Assembly: GCA_903856025.1 (NCBI GenBank)
Contig: CAIOAQ010000338.1
Span: forward strand, 1 to 35,799
DNA length: 35,799 nt
Reading direction: 5' to 3'
Source of the DNA: an uncultured beta proteobacterium
GTDB lineage: Bacteria > Pseudomonadota > Gammaproteobacteria > Burkholderiales > Burkholderiaceae_C
Position numbers and translations under genes: made by a program. Shown piece after piece: positions 15,492 to 22,930 of this stretch. Numbering within the stretch: position 1 is the first letter of the stretch; every line of letters begins with the position of its first letter. A model generated the notes under the pieces. The model ran no database searches and was not told the origin of the DNA. It saw only the letters and a list, made by a program, of their open reading frames with translations.

Positions 15492-15974
15492 ATGCGATCG
15501 ACTTTTCTGCCCGTTTCAAATTTGATGCAATCGGTGACTGCAAGTGTGCGTGTTCTGGTTATTCCGTTGAGCTTGATGTTGTTTATTCAATGGCCACTAC
15601 GGGATTGGATACACGCTTATTCGACCACCGTCAATGACCTCGGACAAATCCTATTTGCAGTCTATGCTTCTGTGGCAATCACAGCAGCATCCGTGTCGAA
15701 TAGCCACCTTGCCATTGCCAAACAAGAAGACCATGCGGTTGAAGGCAAGTTGAGGTGGCGCAGCTGGTCTCTGCTTTTGTGTCTGGCACCTTGGGCACTC
15801 TTTTTGATATACACGGCTGTGCCGCAAATGTTCGTCTCGGTGGCGCATCTGGAATCCTTTAGCGAAGGGCTCACGCCTGGGTATTTCGTTTTACGCATTG
15901 CCCTGGTGTTACTGGCGGCACTGGTGCTACTTGAAGCTGTGAGCCGTGTTTTTGCCAGTTTTCGGCAGCGGTGA
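15492..15974 (+). CDS. TRAP transporter small permease subunit (DctQ-like)
   Basis: 160 aa with four predicted membrane helices at about residues 22-40, 50-70, 92-112 and 130-150. The segment QWPLRDWIHAYSTTVNDLGQ, followed by LFAVYASVAITAAS, resembles DctQ subunits. These pair with the large subunit, which follows after 12 bp, in sodium-driven uptake of organic acids or related anions. ATG 15492 is the first start; ATG 15525 is an alternative. No ribosome binding site stands out. No PhoB box was found in the 120 bp upstream, so it is either read through from the phosphatase or has its own promoter. Confidence 0.78.
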   Translation: MRSTFLPVSNLMQSVTASVRVLVIPLSLMLFIQWPLRDWIHAYSTTVNDLGQILFAVYASVAITAASVSNSHLAIAKQEDHAVEGKLRWRSWSLLLCLAPWALFLIYTAVPQMFVSVAHLESFSEGLTPGYFVLRIALVLLAALVLLEAVSRVFASFRQR

Positions 15975-15986
15975 TATTGAGCCGTC

Positions 15987-17441
15987 ATGATGAATGCCTT
16001 CCCAGTAGCAGGTATCTGGATGTTGGTGGTATTGTCAATACTGATCTTCACTACAGGACTACCTGTTTGGGCTTTGCTTATTGGAACTGCCAGCCTTTTC
16101 TCGATCGGCGGTTGGTTGACTGGCCTGTTCGATGCACAGGTGCTCAGCGCCATCAGTGGACGAATTTTGGGACTGCTGGAGCATGATTTGCTGCAGGCAC
16201 TACCGCTGTATGTGTTCGTCGGCATCCTGTTGCAACGCCTCAGCGTTGCGGACACGCTGTTTTCCTCGCTGGCTCATCTGTTTCGCTGGACGAATTCCGG
16301 GACATCGCTGGCAGCGCTGGGCGTGGGAGTCCTTGTATCACCGATGAACGGGTCGGTCGCTTCAAGCTCGGCCATGATGGCGCGTCTGGTTGCGCCGCGT
16401 CTGGGTCGAATGGACAGCGCGTCGGCAACTGCGCTCATCAGCGTCTCCAGCACCATTGGCGTGGTGGTGCCACCTTCTTTGGTGCTGATTCTGTTGGGCA
16501 CTGCCATGATGGGCGCGCACACTGAAGCCAGCAATCTGCCGGGCTACCTGTTGGGAGGGCAACGCGTCATCAACACGCAGGACGTATTTCATGCCACCTT
16601 GCTTCCGGCCGCCATCGTGCTTGTGCTGTGGCTGTTGATCGCTTGGTGGCAGGGGCGTGGACTACCGGAAGATTCTGCCAAAAAACCGCTGACGCTACGC
16701 CATTGGCTGCTTTCGGCCACCATCATCTGCGCCATCCTGCTGCTGCTGGGCAGTGTTTTCATGGGATGGATGTTTGCTGTGGAAGCTGCTGCCACGGCCG
16801 GCGTTGTGCTGGTGCTTGCCACGTTGATCACCCGGGCGCTGAGCCGCGCTCAGTGGTATGCGGTGTTGGGCGATACCATGAATTTGAGCGGTGCACTATT
16901 GGCCCTGCTGGTTGGGGCGACGACCTTTAGTCTGGTTTTTAGACTGTGGGGCACCGATCGTTGGATTTCCAGCATGGTGCTGGGTTCGGATTTGTCCCCT
17001 GTGGCCACCGCTGCGGTGGTATTGCTGCTGGTTGCGTTGTGCGCGTTGGTGTTGGATGCTTTTGAAATGATTTTTGTGATCATTCCCATCGTTGCACCAC
17101 CACTGGTGGTTTTGTTGGGTGATGCTCAGCAAACTGCAGTGCTTTTCCTATTGGTGTTGCAATTGAGTTTTTTGATACCGCCAATGGGCTACGCGGTGAT
17201 GATGGCCAGATCCCGATCTGGGTTGGTTAATACCTCCATCTGGTACACCCTTTTGGCACTGTTGCCCTATCTTGTGGTGCAAGGCGCAGTCACTTTGGTT
17301 GTGTTTCTTAACCCCTGGATGGTTCATCAACTCGACGCTTCACCTGTGCCTGCATCTGCCCCAATTTCTGCGGAAGATCTCGATCAACAAATGCGGAATA
17401 TGTCAGAGCCAGTGAATGTGCAGGAGACACTTGCACGTTAG
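15987..17441 (+). CDS. TRAP transporter large permease subunit (DctM-like)
   Basis: 484 aa with about 12 hydrophobic helices. DctM-type features are visible: the N-terminal TGLPVWALLIGTASLF helix, LPLYVFVGILLQR, SPMNGSVASSSAMMARL, STIGVVVPPSLVLILLG and FVIIPIVAPPLVVLLG. It forms the transport pore with the DctQ subunit encoded just upstream. A hydrophilic C-terminal tail of about 35 residues follows the last helix. The substrate-binding protein DctP is absent from the window; TRAP systems need one, so it must be encoded elsewhere. Convergent with the ABC ATPase gene. Confidence 0.9.
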   Translation: MMNAFPVAGIWMLVVLSILIFTTGLPVWALLIGTASLFSIGGWLTGLFDAQVLSAISGRILGLLEHDLLQALPLYVFVGILLQRLSVADTLFSSLAHLFRWTNSGTSLAALGVGVLVSPMNGSVASSSAMMARLVAPRLGRMDSASATALISVSSTIGVVVPPSLVLILLGTAMMGAHTEASNLPGYLLGGQRVINTQDVFHATLLPAAIVLVLWLLIAWWQGRGLPEDSAKKPLTLRHWLLSATIICAILLLLGSVFMGWMFAVEAAATAGVVLVLATLITRALSRAQWYAVLGDTMNLSGALLALLVGATTFSLVFRLWGTDRWISSMVLGSDLSPVATAAVVLLLVALCALVLDAFEMIFVIIPIVAPPLVVLLGDAQQTAVLFLLVLQLSFLIPPMGYAVMMARSRSGLVNTSIWYTLLALLPYLVVQGAVTLVVFLNPWMVHQLDASPVPASAPISAEDLDQQMRNMSEPVNVQETLAR

Positions 17442-17529
17442 TTGATGAAGGTTGTTTGCGGTTCGTTCAGTCGCTATAAGGCTGTATTAGTTAAATTTGC
17501 AACAATATCTACGACAGCCAGACCGAACG

Positions 17530-18840
17530 TCAGTGTTCGTGGACTTCATCCGGTTCTGGCAATTGAATCATGCCGGTGTTGTAGTTGTAGCTGTATACCT
17601 CGCCGTGGCGTCCCCAGCCGATGGCAACGTTAAGGACGCGTTCGGCTTCTTCCTTGTCAAGGGTTTCACGCAACATGTCCAGGAAATGTTCCTCTTTAAG
17701 CTCTCTTGCAGGCTCTTGGCTCAGGCTATGTTGAATGTGTGCGGCCAGCGGCACCCGTTTTAACAATTGTTTGGCGAACATCGTCTGGCGTTCGTCATTT
17801 TCAGCTGCAACATAGCGTTTGCCAAGATCGGTAACCGACACGTCGCCCCGTGCAAGCATTGCAAATTCCAGCAATTCAAGCGCCTCCGCTGCGGGCAGCA
17901 ACTCTTCGTCAGTCAGTTCGGTTTCATCACCCAATTGCGGCAAGTCGGCATGACCCAAGAAGGGGTCTTCCATGAGGCGTTCGAGCAGGCCTTCCATAAG
18001 ACCAATATCCGCATCGGGAAGACGCGCATCCAGTCGCATCGGTTCCAACTCTTCCGTGGTTCTCCCCGTACGCACGCGGCCCGCGGTCATGACGGCATAA
18101 ATTTCATCGACCAAATATCTGACCTCTTGGCTGTCTGCATCGCGCGGGCGGGGAAGATCTACACGCATTTCATAACGAACTCGCCCTGGATCACTGGCAA
18201 ATATCAGCACCCTGTCCGCCATCATGATTGCTTCCTGGATATTGTGCGAAACCACCAAAATGGCCTTGGTGGAGATTTGTTCCTCTTCCCAAAGCTCCAA
18301 AATATCATCGCGCAGACGTTCCCCAGTGAGCACATCCAAGGCGGAAAATGCCTCGTCCATCAACAATACGTCGGGGTCCACCACCAAGGCACGGGCAATG
18401 CCCACACGCTGGCGCATGCCACCCGAAAGCTCTCGTGGCAATGCACCTTCAAAACCTGAAAGACCGATCAAATCAATCACCTTCTCGGCACGCTCTTCAC
18501 GCTCTGCAGCGGGAACGCCTTGAGCCTCCAGCCCAATTTCCACGTTTTGTTGCACGGTGAGCCAGGGAAATAGCGCAAAGGACTGGAAAACCATGCTGAT
18601 TCCGCGTGCTGGCCCAAACAGCGGCTGCCCGCGGTACAACACGTCGCCGCGGTCTGCCATCACCAAACCGGCCATGATGCGCAACAAGGTGGATTTGCCG
18701 GAACCAGATTGACCCAACAACGCAACGATTTCTCTCTCTCTCAGGGTGAAATCGACATTGTCCAGAACCGTCCGCGGCGCGCCGTCTGCCGAACTGAAAG
18801 ATTTACCGACACCCTTGAGGCTAACGATAGTGGGGTTCAT
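17530..18840 (-). CDS. ABC importer ATPase with C-terminal AAA-associated domain (nitrate/sulfonate-type)
   Basis: 436 aa from ATG 18840 (the frame is open further upstream inside the permease gene). Walker A GQSGSGKST (43-51), Q-loop MVFQSFALFPW, signature LSGGMRQRVG, Walker B VLLMDEAFSALD and H-loop VVSHN are all intact, so it should hydrolyse ATP. The first ~255 residues match NitT/TauT-type importer ATPases. The extra ~170 C-terminal residues (MEGLLERLMEDPFLGHADLP onward) look like the AAA-associated C-terminal domain found on some of these ATPases, with a presumed regulatory role. It starts 8 bp after the fused permease gene, in the same operon. Confidence 0.9.
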   Translation of the reverse strand: MNPTIVSLKGVGKSFSSADGAPRTVLDNVDFTLREREIVALLGQSGSGKSTLLRIMAGLVMADRGDVLYRGQPLFGPARGISMVFQSFALFPWLTVQQNVEIGLEAQGVPAAEREERAEKVIDLIGLSGFEGALPRELSGGMRQRVGIARALVVDPDVLLMDEAFSALDVLTGERLRDDILELWEEEQISTKAILVVSHNIQEAIMMADRVLIFASDPGRVRYEMRVDLPRPRDADSQEVRYLVDEIYAVMTAGRVRTGRTTEELEPMRLDARLPDADIGLMEGLLERLMEDPFLGHADLPQLGDETELTDEELLPAAEALELLEFAMLARGDVSVTDLGKRYVAAENDERQTMFAKQLLKRVPLAAHIQHSLSQEPARELKEEHFLDMLRETLDKEEAERVLNVAIGWGRHGEVYSYNYNTGMIQLPEPDEVHEH

Positions 18841-18848
18841 TCTGATCC

Positions 18849-20579
18849 TTAGAAATGCATGCGGTCTTCGGCCATGCGGTACAGCCGACGCCACAAGAAG
18901 TGATTCAGTGACATGACATAGACGCACATGACGCCTATACCGAGCGCAATGCGGGGGAAGTCGCCGGTGGCAGTCATCTCCGCGATATAGCTTCCAATGC
19001 CGTGGGCTTGAACGGTGGTGTCGCCCCAAGTGACATATTCGGAAACAATGCTGGCATTCCATGAGCCACCACTCGCGGTAATCGCGCCAGTCACAAAACT
19101 AGGGAACACCGCGGGGAGAAGGTACCGTCGCCAGCGCAAGGTTCCTTTCAGGCCAATGTTGCGCGCAGCAAATCGCAATTCAGTCGGGATGGTGGATGCG
19201 CCGGCGATCACGTTGAACAGCAAATACCACTGTGTACCAAAAATCATGAGTGGCGAGAGCCAGATGTCGGGGGTGAGATGAAAATGCACGATGCCCACCA
19301 CAAACATGGGAAACATCAAATTGGCAGGGAACGCCGCCAGAAACTGCGCAACCGCCTGAACCCGTGCCGCAATCTTTGGGTTCATGCCGATCCAGATACC
19401 CACAGGCACCCAAATCAGGGCAGCGAGTGCGATGAGAACCATGACGCGAACGAAGGTGTAGAAGCCCAAAACGAAAACGTGACCGACCTCTGTCCAGCCC
19501 ACTTCAGTTTGGATAAAAACCATCAGCCGCCAGGATGCAAACATGATCAACGCTGCCAAGATGGCATCCCACGCACGAACCAGCGTTTGAGACGGTAGCT
19601 CGACTCGGGATTTGATAGAGGTTCCATCATGGTGCTTACGGAATAAACCAAAGCTACGGTTAAGCAAGCCAGCGAGACCTTCGCCCAATGACTGCAGCCG
19701 TTCAGTTCTGCGAAGCCACGTTAATAACCACGAGGTCTGGTCCTGTGTGCCGCCAATTTCCTCAAAGCGGAACTTGTCGGCCCATGCCAACAGTGGGCGA
19801 AAGAACAATTGGTCATACAAAAGTATTCCAATCAGCATGGCTATGACTGCTAACCCAATGGCTCCCAAATTTTTGACCTCAATCGCCATCGCGATATAGG
19901 AGCCGATACCCGGTAGTTTGATGTTTTGGTTGGAAACGGAGATCGCTTCGGAGGCAACCACGAAGAACCAACCGCCAGACATGGACATCATCATGTTCCA
20001 CAGCAGGGACGGCATGGCGTAGGGCATGTCCAAACGCCAGAAACGATGCCAGCCGGAAAGTTGAAATACCCGGGATGCCTCTACCAACTCGGATGGAATG
20101 GTTCTGAAAGACTGGTAAAGGCTAAAGGCCATGTTCCAGGCTTGTGAAGTAAAAATTGCAAAAATTGCAGCGCACTCAACGCCAAAAAGGCTGCCTGGAA
20201 AAAGGGCGATGAATCCTGTCACCGTAATGGACAGAAAACCCAGAATCGGTATGGACTGCAAGATGTCCAACATTGGCACCAGAAACTTTTCCGCTGCGCG
20301 GTACTTGGTTGCCAATACCGCAAAGGCCACGCTAAAAATCAAGGACGCTGCCAGTGCCATGAACATGCGCAGGATGGTGCGCAGAAGGTAGTACGGCAAG
20401 TAGGCGATATCGAGTGATATCGGCAACTCATTGCCGATTTGATAAGGCGTCGCCATTTGTCGTGCCCCATACGCGATGAGCACGATGACCGCCAGCACCA
20501 AGGGCAACAACGCCCAATCCCAACGGTTGCCACCGGCTTCCACCACCTGCCGAGGGAAGAATGTTTTTTGATCAGCCAT
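18849..20579 (-). CDS. Fused two-domain ABC transporter permease (NitT/TauT family)
   Basis: 576 aa, roughly twice a normal permease, with two binding-protein-dependent transport domains: about residues 70-265 (ILQSIPILGFLSI and the SELVEASRVFQLSGWHRFWR coupling loop) and about 330-570 (FLAAFPANLMFPMFVVGI and the PTELRFAARNIGLKGTLRWR loop). Each half has five to six helices, so one chain supplies the whole pore. First gene of an operon with the ATPase. A PhoB box lies 50-70 bp upstream. Neither gene is accompanied by a substrate-binding protein. The substrate is unknown; a small anion is the family expectation. Confidence 0.9.
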   Translation of the reverse strand: MADQKTFFPRQVVEAGGNRWDWALLPLVLAVIVLIAYGARQMATPYQIGNELPISLDIAYLPYYLLRTILRMFMALAASLIFSVAFAVLATKYRAAEKFLVPMLDILQSIPILGFLSITVTGFIALFPGSLFGVECAAIFAIFTSQAWNMAFSLYQSFRTIPSELVEASRVFQLSGWHRFWRLDMPYAMPSLLWNMMMSMSGGWFFVVASEAISVSNQNIKLPGIGSYIAMAIEVKNLGAIGLAVIAMLIGILLYDQLFFRPLLAWADKFRFEEIGGTQDQTSWLLTWLRRTERLQSLGEGLAGLLNRSFGLFRKHHDGTSIKSRVELPSQTLVRAWDAILAALIMFASWRLMVFIQTEVGWTEVGHVFVLGFYTFVRVMVLIALAALIWVPVGIWIGMNPKIAARVQAVAQFLAAFPANLMFPMFVVGIVHFHLTPDIWLSPLMIFGTQWYLLFNVIAGASTIPTELRFAARNIGLKGTLRWRRYLLPAVFPSFVTGAITASGGSWNASIVSEYVTWGDTTVQAHGIGSYIAEMTATGDFPRIALGIGVMCVYVMSLNHFLWRRLYRMAEDRMHF

Positions 20580-20614
20580 TTGAACAGTGGTTTATAAAGA
20601 GAAATAGACCTTCA

Positions 20615-20649
20615 ATTGTCGCTTGTGGCGTGTGACAGTTATGTGACCA
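20615..20649 (-). promoter_or_regulatory. PhoB box and -10 of the ABC importer promoter
   Basis: Minus strand: TGGTCAC (20643-20649), spacer ATAA, CTGTCAC (20632-20638), then after 11 bp a -10 GACAAT (20615-20620). The leader would be about 30 nt. The remaining gap up to 20799 shows no other gene. Confidence 0.82.
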
Positions 20650-20799
20650 TTTGAACGGAAAATCGCAACGCACGGCGGCAGGGATGCGTTGAACATGGCT
20701 AGGCGGTAGAACTCTAGGTCACCCGGTCTATACATAAAGGGGCTGGCCAGATGTCAGTCTGGCCGTGCAGGTCTAATGTCGCCGCCAGCGGCGTGTGGT

Positions 20800-21591
20800 T
20801 CAGTCGTGGTCTTGTGCAGGGGCAGGTGCCTCTGCCTCGAACAAGTCACGGTAAGTGAAATACAACGAGGTAAAAAACATGGCCGCCACCAGCATCAGGC
20901 CGGGAAACAGCAGGGTGCCCGCCAAGTCGGGGCTGTCCAGCAGGCTTGAAAGCGCGGTGATGCACAGCACCATGCCCACCATAATGCCCATCCAAACCAG
21001 GCCGAATACCACCAACGCCCAAAAATTACGCAGACAAGCCACGATGCTGAAAAACATGCTTTTGACAGGCGACAAATCCTGCCAAAAAACAAGCGCTGGT
21101 GCGTGCCAGAACATCAGTGACAACGGCAGGTGCAGCCCAATAAAGGTCCACATGGCGGCCATGAATGCATTGGACTCCAGCATCTCTTTGCTGGGCGTGT
21201 GTCCAGCAAGGTACATGTTGGCAAATCCGCCGCCATCGATCAGGTAAGACACGCCCATGACGCACATGAAGCCAAGGGCGTACAACCCACCCAACACCAG
21301 CATGGCGCGCACTTTGACGGGGCCAGCGCGAAAACCGCTTAGCAACGTCAATGGCATGGGAAATTTACCCTGGGTTGCCTCCAAGGTGGCGGCCATCAGA
21401 CCCAGGGTGCAGGCCGGTAGTATGGTCATCGCGATGGGCAGGCCGATCATGGGGGCCATGCTGGCCACAGACATGAGCGCCATGAACATGAAAAACAAAC
21501 CGATCAGCGCCAGGGGTTGTTTGGCAAAAGTCTGGATGCCCAGCTTGACCCAGAGGACACCTGTGCGTGCGGGAACCAGGTTGAGCTTCAT
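20800..21591 (-). CDS. BPSS1780-type integral membrane protein, function unknown
   Basis: 263 aa with about six hydrophobic helices (among them LALIGLFFMFMALMSVASMA, MLVLGGLYALGFMCVMGVSY and FWALVVFGLVWMGIMVGMVL) and a short acidic, Pro/Ala-rich C-terminus. The N-terminus (VPARTGVLWVKLGIQTFAKQ) is characteristic of the family often annotated as BPSS1780 family membrane protein in Burkholderiales. Its ATG overlaps the thrB stop codon by 4 bp, so translation is probably coupled. No enzymatic motif is visible. Confidence 0.78.
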   Translation of the reverse strand: MKLNLVPARTGVLWVKLGIQTFAKQPLALIGLFFMFMALMSVASMAPMIGLPIAMTILPACTLGLMAATLEATQGKFPMPLTLLSGFRAGPVKVRAMLVLGGLYALGFMCVMGVSYLIDGGGFANMYLAGHTPSKEMLESNAFMAAMWTFIGLHLPLSLMFWHAPALVFWQDLSPVKSMFFSIVACLRNFWALVVFGLVWMGIMVGMVLCITALSSLLDSPDLAGTLLFPGLMLVAAMFFTSLYFTYRDLFEAEAPAPAQDHD

Positions 21592-22583
21592 ACGTGTTGC
21601 ACCAGTTCGTCGAACGAGAGCACATCAGTTGACCGGTGGCGCAGCACCCGTTCGAAGTGGCTGGGGTCATGGGCCTGCAGCACGCTGGCTTCGCGCGGCA
21701 GGTAAAAGTCCCACAGGCGCGAGAGCCAAAATCGCAGGGCCCCGGCGCGCAACATGGCGGGTAACAGTGCATATTCAGCTGCCACCAGGGGGCGCTCGGC
21801 GACGTAAGCTGCTATTAAACAATGAGCTAACTGCGCTTTATGTACGCCGGTTGCAAGGTCAATACACCAATCATTCAGGCACACGGCCAAGTCAAATACC
21901 CAGGTGTCGATACCGGCAAAATAGAAATCAAAAAATCCAGTCAACAGTGGAACACCATCCGTTGTTTCAAACATCACGTTGTCACGAAACAGGTCGGCAT
22001 GGATGGGGCCACGGGGCAGGGCGCAATAGCTCGATTGCGCCGCGACATGGTTTTGGTAGGCCAGTTCTTGGGTCATCAAGGCCTTTTGGCTATCGGTCAA
22101 GTACGGCAGCACCACCGGCACGGTGTCGTTCCACCAGTTCAGGGCACGCAGGTTGGGCTGTTGCAAATCAAAGTCGCGTCCGGCCAGGTGCATCCGCGCC
22201 AGCATGGCCCCCACTTGGGCGCAATGCTCAGCGGTAGGTGCCAGTTCGCTCTTGCCACGCAGCTTGTTGACCACTGCAGCAGGTTTACCTTTGAGATCAA
22301 ACACCAGCGCACCTTTGGCGTTGGCCATGGGCTCGGGCACGGCAATGCCACGCTGTGCCAGGTGTTTCATCAGCTTCAAGTAGAACGGCAATTGTTCAAA
22401 GGTCAAGCGCTCGAACAGCGTCAGCACGTAGTCATGGGCTTGGCCGTCCAGTTCTGTGGAGGCAAAGTAGTTGGTGTTCTCAATCCCACCCGAGCAGCCC
22501 TTCAGGCTGGTGAGTTCGCCCAATTTGAGTTCGCGTAGGAGCGCGCGTGCCTCAGCTGCTGAGACTTCTGTATAAACCGCCAT
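21588..22583 (-). CDS. thrB: Homoserine kinase, ThrB type II (aminoglycoside-phosphotransferase fold)
   Basis: 331 aa. The N-terminus SLKGCSGGIENTNYF forms the nucleotide-binding loop. The catalytic loop is IHADLFRDNVMF with D197, and FFDFYFAG (D219) is the metal-binding counterpart of the kinase DFG motif. This fold phosphorylates homoserine in threonine synthesis in many proteobacteria and is unrelated to the GHMP ThrB of E. coli. Residues ~240-259 are encoded by a copy of the interspersed repeat. Downstream it overlaps the membrane protein gene; upstream a DUF2782 gene follows by 3 bp. Confidence 0.9.
   Translation of the reverse strand: MAVYTEVSAAEARALLRELKLGELTSLKGCSGGIENTNYFASTELDGQAHDYVLTLFERLTFEQLPFYLKLMKHLAQRGIAVPEPMANAKGALVFDLKGKPAAVVNKLRGKSELAPTAEHCAQVGAMLARMHLAGRDFDLQQPNLRALNWWNDTVPVVLPYLTDSQKALMTQELAYQNHVAAQSSYCALPRGPIHADLFRDNVMFETTDGVPLLTGFFDFYFAGIDTWVFDLAVCLNDWCIDLATGVHKAQLAHCLIAAYVAERPLVAAEYALLPAMLRAGALRFWLSRLWDFYLPREASVLQAHDPSHFERVLRHRSTDVLSFDELVQHV
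21807..21866. repeat. Interspersed ~60-bp repeat, copy 2 (inside thrB)
   Basis: AGCTGCTATTAAACAATGAG, then GCGCTTTATGTACGCCGGTT and GCAAGGTCAATAC. More diverged than the other copies but aligning at equal spacing. Read antisense and in frame by thrB. Confidence 0.5.
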
Positions 22584-22586
22584 CGT

Positions 22587-22877
22587 TTAAAACCCCAGCA
22601 CTTTCCAGGTACGTTCACCTGTCTTGGGTGCCACTTGGTAGGCAGGCATGCCCCCCTTGGGTTGAACGGAAATGCGCTTGGTCTCACCCCCTACGCGCAA
22701 CTCGTCGATACGCGCTGCAGCGTCTTCCACATGAATGTTTTCGGTACGTGTGTCCACCACTTCGCGGGGGCTGCTCGGTGGCGGTGTGTTGGTTGATGCT
22801 GCCGCAGGAGCGGGAGCTTGGCACCATGCTTGGCCGCAAACCAGCAGGAGGGGAAAGATAAAGTGGGTTGAGCGCAT
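22587..22877 (-). CDS. DUF2782-type small exported protein
   Basis: 96 aa from ATG 22877. A signal peptide (MRSTHFIFPLLLVCGQAWCQ) is followed by an Ala/Pro/Thr-rich linker and a conserved-looking C-terminal half (TENIHVEDAAARIDELRVGG, then KRISVQPKGGMPAYQV). Small exported proteins of this kind (DUF2782) are found beside polA and thrB in betaproteobacteria. No biochemical role is known to me. It is divergent from polA (54 bp apart) and upstream of thrB by 3 bp in the same direction. Confidence 0.78.
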   Translation of the reverse strand: MRSTHFIFPLLLVCGQAWCQAPAPAAASTNTPPPSSPREVVDTRTENIHVEDAAARIDELRVGGETKRISVQPKGGMPAYQVAPKTGERTWKVLGF

Positions 22878-22930
22878 CTTTTGATTGTAGATATAGCGGC
22901 TTGGCGGGTTAGGGCAGGCAAAATGCCGCC

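Noticed and set aside
17524-17539. Hairpin CGAAC-GTCAGT-GTTCG between the convergent TRAP and ABC genes as a terminator
   Set aside because: The stem is only 5 bp, overlaps the ABC stop codon and is not followed by a T run on either strand.
21257-22237. A 326-codon plus-strand frame opposite thrB and the membrane protein gene
   Set aside because: Composition is Arg/Gly/Pro-rich without family features; both genes on the other strand are well supported.
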